This document shows positions 6,802 to 13,654 of a DNA stretch of 14,681 nt, one piece after another; the first letter of the stretch is position 1; each line of letters starts with the position of its first letter. The notes beneath the pieces were generated by a model. It was not told the origin of the DNA and searched no databases. It saw only the letters and a program-made list of their open reading frames with translations. The position numbers and the translations under genes were made by a program. This DNA is from an uncultured Actinomycetes bacterium (GTDB lineage Bacteria; Actinomycetota; Actinomycetes; Nanopelagicales; Nanopelagicaceae), in NCBI GenBank assembly GCA_903827345.1, contig CAIKID010000021.1:1-14681 (forward strand). The letters run 5' to 3'.

Positions 6802-8055
6802 TTAAACCCGACCACCTGAAGGCATTAGACCAGAGACGCTATATATGCTCGAATAAATCAAGCCAGTCCGAGTTGAGTTGGCTTCCCACATCATGCCATT
6901 TCCAGCATAGATGGTGATGTGATGAATATTTTGGATTGATCCATCGTATGAATAGAAGAGGAGATCGCCCGGAATCAAATTATCGAGTTTCACTCGCTGG
7001 GTGTCGACGAAATAAAGGGCGGCATTGAGGCGTGACCAATTTGGATAGCCCAAGCCAGCAGCGTGATAAGCGGCGTATACCAATCCAGAGCAGTCGAAAC
7101 TTTTAGGACCTTGAGCACCCCAGACATATGGTTTGCGCGCCATCACCTGCGCCCGAGCATAAGCAACTGCTTTGGTGCGAATGGCATCGGTGCCACGTGT
7201 TGTAGAGCGGCCCTTAAATCCGCGATCCGGCCAGATTTTTGCTTGACCCTTGGTTTGTGCCGCGGTATTTGCACTTGATTGCTCTAATTGAGAAAGTGCA
7301 AGTTGTTGTTGCAAGGTAATTCGAATGTTGCGCGCTTTAGCGAGTTCGGCCATCAGTTGACCTTGAACCGCACGAAGTTTGGCAACCTCTGCAGTTTGCG
7401 CAGCTTGTGCTGCAGCCGCTGCAGCCTTGGCAGCAGCTACTTTTGCCGTCGCTGCTGCTTGAGCTACCTTCGCTGCAGATGCAGCCACCTGGGCCGCTTT
7501 TGCAATAACCATTGCACTCTTGTACCGAGCCAGCGCAACAGAGTCCGTTGCTCCTACCTGATTGAGAAGGCTGAGGCGATCTGCCAAATCTTGCGGGCCG
7601 TTAGATTCCAGAACGCTGTTAAGAGTGGTGAAGCCGCCACCCATGATGTACGCATTTGCCGCCATGCGCCCAATAAGCCTGTTGGCTTCTGCAACAGCAA
7701 CCTGTGTAAGTACAGCATGTGCAGTTGCAAGATTTGATTGTTTGGTCGCGACCCCGAGTGCGCCTTGAGCGGAAACTAGGAGCGCCTGTTTGTGAATAGT
7801 AGCGGCAGTAAGTTGCTGCAAGAGATTTTGAGCAGAATCTAATTTGGAGGTGGCCGCTGCAGCTGCCGCAGCCTTGGCTTTCTCGGATGCCTGCGCAGCG
7901 GCTATCTGAGCCTTAGTCGGCGCAGAAACTTTGGGTTTTGGTTTTGCTGTTGGCGTTGGGGTGGTTGCGAGTGCAATCGTGGGAATCGACATCAGAAGTG
8001 CGGTGCAGAGCGCAACCGTTCGAAGACGTCGATTAAACATAAAATAGCCAACCAT
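6802..8055 (-). CDS. Secreted NlpC/P60-family peptidoglycan endopeptidase with Ala-rich coiled coil
   Basis: Probably cleaves peptide stems of peptidoglycan outside the cell during growth or division. The 417-residue product begins with a signal peptide (arginines at 9-12, hydrophobic 13-28, ALA at 28-30). A Thr/Pro/Lys linker follows, then a long helical Ala-rich region (about 47-265) likely to form a coiled coil, and a C-terminal NlpC/P60 domain (about 295-417). The domain shows YVWGAQGPKSFDCSGL with Cys322, PGDLLF (362-367) and HHITIYAGNG with His379. The third catalytic position appears to be Glu391 in WEANS, as in the Cys-His-Glu triad of mycobacterial RipA. The start could be the ATG at 8055 or an internal one at 8040 (Met6); neither has a ribosome binding site. 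Its gene is the last before tilS, 79 nt after the ABC permease. Confidence 0.9.
   Translation of the reverse strand: MVGYFMFNRRLRTVALCTALLMSIPTIALATTPTPTAKPKPKVSAPTKAQIAAAQASEKAKAAAAAAATSKLDSAQNLLQQLTAATIHKQALLVSAQGALGVATKQSNLATAHAVLTQVAVAEANRLIGRMAANAYIMGGGFTTLNSVLESNGPQDLADRLSLLNQVGATDSVALARYKSAMVIAKAAQVAASAAKVAQAAATAKVAAAKAAAAAAQAAQTAEVAKLRAVQGQLMAELAKARNIRITLQQQLALSQLEQSSANTAAQTKGQAKIWPDRGFKGRSTTRGTDAIRTKAVAYARAQVMARKPYVWGAQGPKSFDCSGLVYAAYHAAGLGYPNWSRLNAALYFVDTQRVKLDNLIPGDLLFYSYDGSIQNIHHITIYAGNGMMWEANSTRTGLIYSSIYSVSGLMPSGGRV
7390..7500 (-). repeat. Alanine-rich low-complexity segment of the NlpC/P60 gene
   Basis: Codes for residues about 186-222, which are mostly Ala with Lys, Gln and Val in a heptad-like pattern. 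The DNA is a run of GCA, GCT and GCC codons with several CTGCAG hexamers. A second, shorter stretch of the same kind codes for residues about 51-69 (7849-7905). Both belong to the coiled-coil region. The repetition is of amino-acid type, not an exact DNA repeat. Confidence 0.6.
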
Positions 8056-8134
8056 TCACGAGGAAGTAACAGTTAAGGATAATTGATACCGCTGGATGAA
8101 AGGACTATTGACTCGTTGTGAATCGGCTGTGTCT

Positions 8135-8926
8135 CTAGTTTGCAACGTCTCTACGTTTAAAGAGAAGCGCAACGATCGTGAATCCCACCAGTAAATAGAC
8201 AGCAGAGATACCCATGGACCATTGGTAACTGACTGTAAGTGAGCCACCTTGTGCAATATTGTCAAAGTTCTGACCAGGTAGCCATTTCTGCGTACTAGAC
8301 ACAACGCCGCCCAGAATGGTTTCGAGGATCAACGACCAGATGACCCCTGTGGAGATCGCGCTAATGGGGGAACGGAATAGCAAACCAAGAATCATTCCGA
8401 AAGTTCCGAATGCAATGGTTGTTAATAGCACGTTAATAAAGGTGCGACCCAGCAGCGAAAGAGCGGTAGAGGTGAACCAGGCGGTCGTCGTTACCTTGGC
8501 ATGCGGCGCTAATCCGTAGGAGACAGATATTGCAACTATGGCATCTATCGTTACAAGCGCAATTGCGAAAATAATCATGGAGAGATATTTTCCGGAGAGG
8601 ATCTTCATGCGCGAAGGTTGGCGAACGAGCAGATTGCGCAGCGTACCTAAGGTGTACTCCTGCGCCGTCTGCGATGCAAATACGCAGAGCGCCGTTATTC
8701 CAAGGAAGAATGACACAATCTTAAATCCATAAACCAAGCCGGCGGCTTGACTCAAAATCGCAGGAGAGATTATTTCTCCGCGTTGCCCGTTTCCTTCGCC
8801 AGAATTGGCACGCAGGTAAACAATTGAGGTAAAGAGAGCGGTTAGCGCTGCAACTACCAAGATGGTCGAAATCAGAAGTGTCGGACGACGGAGTTTGCGA
8901 AGTTCGGCACGCATCACATGAAACAT
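8135..8926 (-). CDS. ABC-2 type transporter permease subunit
   Basis: Membrane half of an ABC exporter with the ATPase encoded immediately upstream. The 263-residue product has a short basic N terminus (RAELRKLRRP) and about six hydrophobic segments: roughly 16-37, 66-86, 112-135, 155-180, 185-210 and 237-256. Between the second and third lies QEYTLGTLRNLLVRQPSR (88-105), the cytoplasmic coupling-helix pattern found in ABC-2 permeases of the BcrB/NatB kind. The ATG at 8926 is 2 nt after the ATPase stop, with AGGTGAG as ribosome binding site. The substrate cannot be read from the sequence; candidates for this family include antimicrobial peptides, lipids and ions. Confidence 0.85.
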   Translation of the reverse strand: MFHVMRAELRKLRRPTLLISTILVVAALTALFTSIVYLRANSGEGNGQRGEIISPAILSQAAGLVYGFKIVSFFLGITALCVFASQTAQEYTLGTLRNLLVRQPSRMKILSGKYLSMIIFAIALVTIDAIVAISVSYGLAPHAKVTTTAWFTSTALSLLGRTFINVLLTTIAFGTFGMILGLLFRSPISAISTGVIWSLILETILGGVVSSTQKWLPGQNFDNIAQGGSLTVSYQWSMGISAVYLLVGFTIVALLFKRRDVAN

Positions 8927-8928
8927 AT

Positions 8929-9828
8929 TTACTCACCTGTCATTTCAAAGAATGTCTCTTCGAGAGACGGCTGCGTTGCGGTCAGGGCAGAGAGAGTGAT
9001 GCCTGCATTAAATGCGAGACGATTGAAAGTTGCTCCCCATTCGGCATCAGCCACAATGTGAACCGCGCCTTCTTCAACGCTAGCTTCGCGTCCATGGCGG
9101 ATTGCAATATCTACCAAGGTGTTGAGATCGACAGAAAATTCTGGCTGGGCTACCAAGGTGGCGAGTTGTGCTGCTAATAAATCTTGGGTGCGGCCGGCGA
9201 AGAGAACTTTTCCTTCACGTAACATGACGAGCGATTCGGCGATCATCTCTATTTCAGATAAGAGATGTGAAGAAACGAAGACGCTCGTGCCTTCATTTGC
9301 TAAATCTTTAATAAGGTTTCTGACCTCTTGAATGCCGGAAGGATCCAAACCATTTGTGGGCTCATCCAAGACTAAGAGTTTTGGATTTGGCAGAAGAGCT
9401 GCAGCAATCCCCAGACGCTGTTTCATTCCTAATGAATATGTTTTGTATTTAGATCCGCCACGATCTGCCAATCCAACCTGCTCTAGCAAAGTCGCAACTC
9501 GCGCTATCGGAAACCCGCCGAGTGAAGCCAATACCTTGAGATTCTCTGCGCCACTTAAGCCAGGGTAGAAAGCGGGGCCTTCGATCATCGCTCCCACCCT
9601 GGGAAGGTAACGCTCGGGGTGCGAAATGCTTTCGCCCAGCACCGTTCCCGTTCCACCAGTAGGTGTGATGAGACCAAGCAGCATCCGAATCGTGGTTGTC
9701 TTGCCAGATCCATTTGGGCCGACAAAGCCACAGACGGTTCCCAATGGCACTTCGAATGTGGCGTGTGAGAGGGCGCTGCGCTCACCATAAACCTTGGTGA
9801 GGTCAGTTACTGAGATAGCAGAGGTCAT
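8929..9828 (-). CDS. ABC-2 type transporter ATP-binding subunit
   Basis: Cytoplasmic ATPase that powers the exporter formed with the adjacent permease. The 299-residue product has Walker A GPNGSGKTT (37-45), the BcrA/CcmA-like GAMIEGPAFYPGLSG region (79-93), an ABC signature YSLGMKQRLG (131-140; SLGMKQR in place of LSGGQ, usual for this subfamily), Walker B LLVLDEPTNGLD (151-162) and the switch His188 in SSHLL. The last 85 residues form the variable C-terminal domain typical of BcrA-like ATPases. The ATG at 9828 has no ribosome binding site but carries TAGGGT exactly 6 nt upstream, which suggests a leaderless message and thus a separate promoter from ctaB. The gap to ctaB is 59 nt. Confidence 0.93.
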   Translation of the reverse strand: MTSAISVTDLTKVYGERSALSHATFEVPLGTVCGFVGPNGSGKTTTIRMLLGLITPTGGTGTVLGESISHPERYLPRVGAMIEGPAFYPGLSGAENLKVLASLGGFPIARVATLLEQVGLADRGGSKYKTYSLGMKQRLGIAAALLPNPKLLVLDEPTNGLDPSGIQEVRNLIKDLANEGTSVFVSSHLLSEIEMIAESLVMLREGKVLFAGRTQDLLAAQLATLVAQPEFSVDLNTLVDIAIRHGREASVEEGAVHIVADAEWGATFNRLAFNAGITLSALTATQPSLEETFFEMTGE

Positions 9829-9834
9829 TTGATA

Positions 9835-9840
9835 ACCCTA
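9835..9840 (-). promoter_or_regulatory. Candidate -10 box of a leaderless promoter for the ABC exporter
   Basis: TAGGGT on the minus strand, separated by 6 nt (TATCAA) from the ATG at 9828. This places the expected transcription start at or next to the A of the start codon. No clear -35 element is seen. The box is one arm of a short inverted repeat (9835-9849). Confidence 0.5.
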
Positions 9841-9849
9841 CGCGAGGGT
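9835..9849. repeat. Short inverted repeat over the ABC exporter promoter
   Basis: ACCCT and AGGGT, 5-base arms around a 5-base centre (ACGCG). It overlaps the presumed -10 box of the exporter ATPase gene, a position where a bound repressor would block transcription. The arms are short, so chance is possible. Confidence 0.3.
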
Positions 9850-9887
9850 GCTGAGAATTGCGTGGGGTAACGGCCGCTGTGGATTTA

Positions 9888-10778
9888 CTAGACCGTGTGC
9901 TTGGCCACAAGGGTGGCTAGAACTAGCACTAGCGAATAGACGCTTAAGTAGGTGATCGACCAGTGGAAGAGTTTGAGTGCGGCTCGCTCAGAATCTGGAC
10001 CAGAAATCTTGACGAGCTGCGTACCGAATCCCAAAGCAAGAAGCGCTGTAATGAGATAACTCCACCAAGGTAGGTGCGCACTCGCTAGGACGAGAAATGA
10101 GGTTGTAGTCATTAATATCGAGTGAAACCACATCTGCTTCTGTACAGCTTTGATACTGGCAACAACGGGGAGCATGGGGATTCCGGCGGCTGCATAATCT
10201 TCTTTGTACTTGATGGCCAAGGCCCAAAAGTGTGGAGGGGTCCAGAAGAAGATGAGGAGGAAGAAGAGCCAAGCCGTCATAGAAAGCGAGTTAGTAATCG
10301 CCGCCCAGCCAATAATTACCGGCATGCATCCAGCGATTCCACCCCAAACGATATTTTGAGAGGTGCGTCGCTTTAACCAGATGGTGTAACCGACTACATA
10401 AAACAAGATTGCCAGCAAAGTTAAGACTGTTGCAAGAACGGTGGTAAAAATTAAGAAGATAAGAAGGGAGAGAATCGTAATCACAAGAGAAAAAGCAACT
10501 GCTTGCTTCTCGGTAACTTCGCCGCTGACCAAAGGACGCTTGCTGGTCCGCTTCATCAATCGATCTGATTCAACTTCAATCACCATATTGAAAGCGTTTG
10601 AGGCCCCGGCAGCCAAAGTTCCACCGATGAGGGTCGCAATCGTCACGCCAAGTGGTGGGAATCGATGGGCATGGTTTTGGGCGTAGGTGGCCATGAAGAG
10701 AGCAGGCAACGTCGTGACGAGCAATAGCTCGACAACTCGCAACTTCATTAGTGCCACATAGGCGCCTATATGGCTCAT
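9888..10778 (-). CDS. ctaB: Protoheme IX farnesyltransferase (heme O synthase)
   Basis: Attaches a farnesyl group to heme b to make heme O, the precursor of heme A for cytochrome oxidase; a polytopic membrane enzyme of the UbiA superfamily. The 296-residue product is normal length, with about nine hydrophobic helices. It shows AAGASNAFN (56-64), SDRLMKRTSKRPLVSGEV (71-88), YTIWLKRRTSQNIVWGGIAGCMP and FFWTPPHFWALAIKYKEDY, all characteristic of CtaB. The first Asp-rich motif deviates: where the family usually has N-x-x-x-D-x-D-I-D, this protein has Asn64, Glu68, Glu70 and Asp72. The ATG at 10778 follows dacB by 24 nt, without a ribosome binding site but with TAGAAT 6 nt upstream. No other cytochrome oxidase genes are in the window. 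Confidence 0.95.
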   Translation of the reverse strand: MSHIGAYVALMKLRVVELLLVTTLPALFMATYAQNHAHRFPPLGVTIATLIGGTLAAGASNAFNMVIEVESDRLMKRTSKRPLVSGEVTEKQAVAFSLVITILSLLIFLIFTTVLATVLTLLAILFYVVGYTIWLKRRTSQNIVWGGIAGCMPVIIGWAAITNSLSMTAWLFFLLIFFWTPPHFWALAIKYKEDYAAAGIPMLPVVASIKAVQKQMWFHSILMTTTSFLVLASAHLPWWSYLITALLALGFGTQLVKISGPDSERAALKLFHWSITYLSVYSLVLVLATLVAKHTV

Positions 10779-10784
10779 AACTTA

Positions 10785-10790
10785 ATTCTA
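10785..10790 (-). promoter_or_regulatory. Candidate -10 box of a leaderless promoter for ctaB
   Basis: TAGAAT on the minus strand followed by 6 nt (TAAGTT) and the ctaB ATG. It sits in the 24-nt gap after dacB. It matches the TANNNT consensus well; no good -35 element is seen at the usual distance. Confidence 0.55.
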
Positions 10791-10802
10791 ATCACCTATT
10801 TG

Positions 10803-11918
10803 TTACTTCTGGGGCTTAGCTATCGTCCCCAGCATCTGATCGATGGTCACTCGTGCCGCTTGGCGAGCGCTCTCCAGGTTTCGAATGTGATTTGCAACTA
10901 TCGCGAATACATATTCATTAGGGCCTACGGTAACAAATCCCGCCAGACTAACCGTGTTATCAATCCACCCTGTCTTCGCGTGCACTAGGCCCACGGCGTT
11001 GGGAGCGTCATTTACAAAGCGGTTGCGGAGAGTTCCTGTCTCTCCAGACGTGGGTAGACCCTCGAGAATTACAGCGTATTTAGGATTTGATCGAATAGCG
11101 AGGAGTAGATCGGCGACCTGACGCACCGTGACACGAGTGTGATGGGAGAGGCCATTTCCGTCGTAAATGCGTAGTCCTACCGGCGAGACTCCCAAATCAG
11201 TCAAAGTCTTCTCAAATGCCGCTTGTAATCCCACCGAGTCGGTAGTGAAACCCATCGCATGCGCGGCTATTCGACTAAGTCGATCAGCGAGCGCATTGTC
11301 GCTATAAAGAAGTGTGAAATCGATGATCTTTGAAAGCAGAGGTGAGTGAATTGATGCAATCGTGGTGGTCGCATCCTCACTTGAAGCCACACGCAAGGGA
11401 TAAATAGTTAGCCGTCCAGCGAAGTAGTGCTGAAGTGCTGTGATATCCAATGTGTACAGATTGCTGTACTCCAGCGTGATGCTCTTCAATCTGGGATGTA
11501 GCTCCAACATCCTATTAATAAGACTTGGAGAAAATGCACGCTGATAAGTCGCCGCTTCAAAGGGGCTCGTCGTAATCCAAGGATCCTTACTTCCCTCCAA
11601 GACGAAGGTGCTTGGATCGGCGGTTTCGCTGAGCGAGGTACCAAAAACCAGATCAGGGCTAAGCGCATTGAGAACGGTCGACATCGAAAACAACTTGAGT
11701 ACCGAAGCTGGCGCCCTCTCCACATCTGGCGCAACAGAGTAAATAGTTTGATTTGTCATGGGGTCAATAACAATAATCCCCGGGTGCGCCAGCGTCTTGG
11801 ATCCGGCCAGCTTTACAAATTTCGCAGGAATCGAGAGGGCCTCTGCGGGAACGCTCGTCATCAAGAGAAGCGTGGAGGCAAGAGTCCACACGATCGCGGT
11901 CGACCCCCTACGTAACAT
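10803..11918 (-). CDS. dacB: D-alanyl-D-alanine carboxypeptidase/endopeptidase, PBP4 (DacB) family
   Basis: Periplasmic-side penicillin-binding protein that trims or cleaves peptidoglycan peptides. From the ATG at 11918 the product has 371 residues: a signal peptide (arginines 3-4, hydrophobic 7-22, PAEA at 24-27) and then the serine-peptidase fold with S-V-L-K (72-75, nucleophile Ser72), S-D-N (206-208) in YSDNALADRL, DGNGLS (253-258) and KTG (315-317). This is the S13/PBP4 pattern. The frame stays open to 12041, but those extra 41 residues would put the signal peptide inside the protein and run antisense into the neighbouring methyltransferase gene, so I reject the longer start. CATAAT 6 nt before the 11918 ATG and the absence of a ribosome binding site suggest a leaderless start. 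Confidence 0.92.
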   Translation of the reverse strand: MLRRGSTAIVWTLASTLLLMTSVPAEALSIPAKFVKLAGSKTLAHPGIIVIDPMTNQTIYSVAPDVERAPASVLKLFSMSTVLNALSPDLVFGTSLSETADPSTFVLEGSKDPWITTSPFEAATYQRAFSPSLINRMLELHPRLKSITLEYSNLYTLDITALQHYFAGRLTIYPLRVASSEDATTTIASIHSPLLSKIIDFTLLYSDNALADRLSRIAAHAMGFTTDSVGLQAAFEKTLTDLGVSPVGLRIYDGNGLSHHTRVTVRQVADLLLAIRSNPKYAVILEGLPTSGETGTLRNRFVNDAPNAVGLVHAKTGWIDNTVSLAGFVTVGPNEYVFAIVANHIRNLESARQAARVTIDQMLGTIAKPQK

Positions 11919-11924
11919 GAGGAG

Positions 11925-11930
11925 ATTATG
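11925..11930 (-). promoter_or_regulatory. Candidate -10 box of a leaderless promoter for dacB
   Basis: CATAAT on the minus strand (one mismatch to TATAAT), then CTCCTC and the ATG at 11918. TAATCT, two bases further on, is an alternative box. The 50-nt divergent gap between dacB and the methyltransferase gene must hold both promoters. Confidence 0.45.
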
Positions 11931-11956
11931 CACCCGGTAGATGGGAATTGATGGAT

Positions 11957-11962
11957 TAAGGT
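11957..11962 (+). promoter_or_regulatory. Candidate -10 box of a leaderless promoter for the RNA methyltransferase gene
   Basis: TAAGGT, then TCTGTG (6 nt) and the ATG at 11969. The AAGG inside it could instead act as a weak ribosome binding site 7 nt from the ATG, so this case is less clear than the others. Confidence 0.4.
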
Positions 11963-11968
11963 TCTGTG

Positions 11969-12613
11969 ATGGCTGTAGAAATTGGACCAGGAGAATTCTT
12001 CCCCGTAGTCGGTGTCGGAGCTCACGATCAGCCGTGGCCACAGGGTGATCAATTTGATCCAGAACTACTCGAAAATGGCGATCGCCGCAATGTCTTAGAC
12101 CATTACCGATAGTGGAAGGTTGAAGCGATAGTCGCCGATCTTGATACCAAACGCCATCCCTTGCAAATTGCGATCGAAAACTGGCAACACGACCTCAATA
12201 TCGGTTCGGTGGTTCGCACCGCTAATGCATTTAATGTCAGTTTCGTTCACATTGTTGGTAAGCGCGACTGGAATCGCCGCGGGGCGATGGTTACCGATAA
12301 ATATCTGCATGTCGTTCACCATCCGACCGTCGCAGATTTCGCCATATGGTGCCGCGAAAACAAGACGCCCATCATCGGAATCGACAACTTGCCAGTGTCG
12401 GTGCAGTTAGAAAACTATCCGCTCCCCGAGAAGTGCGTCCTCTTCTTCGGACAAGAAGGCGCCGGCATGTCAGATGAGGCTGTTGATATTTGCGAGGTAG
12501 TGCTAGCAATCCAACAATATGGATCTACTCGATCAATGAACGCCTCAGCTGCTGGTGCAATCGCCATGTATGCATGGGCGATGCAACACCTTAATCCTCG
12601 GTTACCTCAGTAA
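11969..12613 (+). CDS. SpoU/TrmH-family RNA 2'-O-methyltransferase, interrupted by an in-frame TAG
   Basis: SPOUT-class enzyme that probably methylates a ribose in tRNA or rRNA with S-adenosylmethionine. The frame starting at ATG 11969 reads 47 codons ending in NGDRRNVLDHYR. It meets TAG at 12110-12112, then continues in the same frame with WKVEAIVADLDTKRHPLQIA and the catalytic domain: ENWQHDLNIGSVVRTANAF (motif 1, Asn and Arg), LFFGQEGAGMSDEA (motif 2) and GSTRSMNASAAGAIAMY (motif 3). Both parts resemble one actinobacterial family that, as I remember it, has a Tyr at the stop position (DxYRYW). The only NTG start between the stop and motif 1 is TTG 12161, without a ribosome binding site; it would give a 150-residue SPOUT domain. 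The cause may be a point mutation, a sequencing error, readthrough or reinitiation. The 3' end overlaps the TPR gene by 23 nt, tail to tail. Confidence 0.85.
12110..12112 (+). other. In-frame amber (TAG) codon within the RNA methyltransferase gene
   Basis: Codon 48 of the frame that begins at 11969, flanked by CGA and TGG. One base change (TAC or TAT to TAG) would explain it. The frame is not shifted: ATG 11969, TAG 12110 and the TTG at 12161 are all in register. Confidence 0.9.
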
Positions 12614-13559
12614 CAGACGTTAGACGTCGCTCAATTTCATCAGCTTCATCCAAGCGCCCCAATTCCCGCAAACTGCGGGCAATATGACGCTCAATTTCGA
12701 CGATAAAGTCAAAATCTTTCCAGTCGCTCTCGGTGGCTATTTCGAGGACGCGCTCCAGCGTATCTAGCCCCTCTTGCTCTTCACCGGTCATGATCTGGGC
12801 TTTTCCAACTTCGAGCAGTGAATACGTTTCACGACGATGATCATGCGCAGTAATAAAAACATCTAGTGATTTTTGCGCGGCGATAAGAGCATCTTCGCCA
12901 AGGCCAAGCTCAATGAGAGCATGTGCGATCTTCTGATCACAGCGCGCTACGTTAATAACTTCTTTCAAACTTTTAAACAAAACTCGCGCCTCGCGGAATG
13001 CCTCTAATGATTTTTCGTGTTGTCCGAGTTCGCGATGGGCGCACCCAATGAGATGGAGATCGTTCGCTGCACCTGAATCGTTACCATCAACTAAATGTTC
13101 TTGGACGCACTCGCGCATGCATGAGATGGTCTTTTCATAATCTTTTGCACCGAAGCACCACTCGCCGAGCGTGCAGGCCAGATCAATCGCAAGAGGAGAC
13201 TTTGATTCGCGCAGCAAATCAACTGCTTTACTCATCGCTAAAGCCGCTTCAGAATTGCGCTTTAATTGATTGAGGTTGTACCCAATGGCGGAATAAGCCT
13301 GAGCCAAACCATCAGCTGGCACAACTGCACCAAGTTCGGTGTAAATATCGCGCGCGGTTTCAGCGAGCGCCAGCGCTTCGTCATATTGTCCGCGGGCATA
13401 GATGCGCGCGCTTAACTCGTAATAAGTATTTGCGCGCTCTAAACCATTCGTTTCAGGAATACGTTCCCACAGCATCTCTTCAGTAACAATGTCATCTAAG
13501 CCGTTGTCATCGTCATCGCTCAAGGTTCGACCCCCTGTATGCCCTAGGTCACTCGCCAA
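12591..13559 (-). CDS. Tetratricopeptide-repeat protein, function unknown
   Basis: A cytoplasmic all-helical scaffold by appearance; the partner is unknown. The 322-residue frame has an acidic N terminus (DDDDNGLDD, 15-23) followed by about seven TPR-like helix pairs, at roughly 41-77, 82-120, 123-158, 162-199, 202-240, 243-279 and 283-314. Typical pattern residues recur, such as ARGQYDEALALAETA, RELGQHEKSLEAFREA and RELGRLDEADEIE. No signal peptide, membrane segment or enzymatic domain is visible. The start is uncertain: TTG at 13559 has GGAAG upstream, and TTG at 13523 (giving a protein that begins MSDDDD) has AGGGGG 7 nt upstream. It is transcribed towards the methyltransferase gene, and the two 3' ends overlap by 23 nt. 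Confidence 0.82.
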   Translation of the reverse strand: MASDLGHTGGRTLSDDDDNGLDDIVTEEMLWERIPETNGLERANTYYELSARIYARGQYDEALALAETARDIYTELGAVVPADGLAQAYSAIGYNLNQLKRNSEAALAMSKAVDLLRESKSPLAIDLACTLGEWCFGAKDYEKTISCMRECVQEHLVDGNDSGAANDLHLIGCAHRELGQHEKSLEAFREARVLFKSLKEVINVARCDQKIAHALIELGLGEDALIAAQKSLDVFITAHDHRRETYSLLEVGKAQIMTGEEQEGLDTLERVLEIATESDWKDFDFIVEIERHIARSLRELGRLDEADEIERRLTSVTEVTED

Positions 13560-13616
13560 TGCGATCTTCCCACGCCGGAAGGAGCCTGACTAAGTGCTTG
13601 CCTTACCCTAGCAACT

Positions 13617-13631
13617 CACGGGTTAACCGTG
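13617..13631. repeat. Inverted repeat in the divergent TPR/deacetylase promoter region
   Basis: CACGG and CCGTG arms around GTTAA. It lies about 30-45 bases before the deacetylase ATG, over the expected -35 region. It contains the 10-mer GGGTTAACCG, which also occurs before ftsH (5234-5243). It could be an operator; no protein can be assigned. Confidence 0.3.
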
Positions 13632-13648
13632 CAGCGCAACGCAGGAAG

Positions 13649-13654
13649 TATCCT
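13649..13654 (+). promoter_or_regulatory. Candidate -10 box of a leaderless promoter for the deacetylase gene
   Basis: TATCCT, then TGTCCT (6 nt) and the ATG at 13661. The nearest purine-rich stretch (AGGAAG) is 12 nt from the ATG, too far for a ribosome binding site. This supports a leaderless start. Confidence 0.55.

Noticed and set aside
7288..7737. Plus-strand 149-codon Cys-rich open frame
   Set aside because: Antisense of the Ala-rich NlpC/P60 coding region; the Cys and Leu pattern is a by-product of the repeated Ala codons.
8056..8134. Terminator hairpin between the permease and NlpC/P60 genes
   Set aside because: No convincing stem followed by a T-run in the 79-nt gap.
8135..9828. 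ABC pair as FtsEX partner of the NlpC/P60 hydrolase
   Set aside because: The permease has the six-helix ABC-2 layout and the ATPase the BcrA-type signature, not those of FtsX and FtsE.
11919..12041. Upstream extension of dacB to 12041
   Set aside because: The added 41 residues would precede the signal peptide, and the DNA is the antisense of the methyltransferase N-terminal coding region.
11969..12112. Independent 47-residue small protein before the methyltransferase gene
   Set aside because: The sequence after the TAG continues in the same frame as the same family, so an interrupted gene explains it better.
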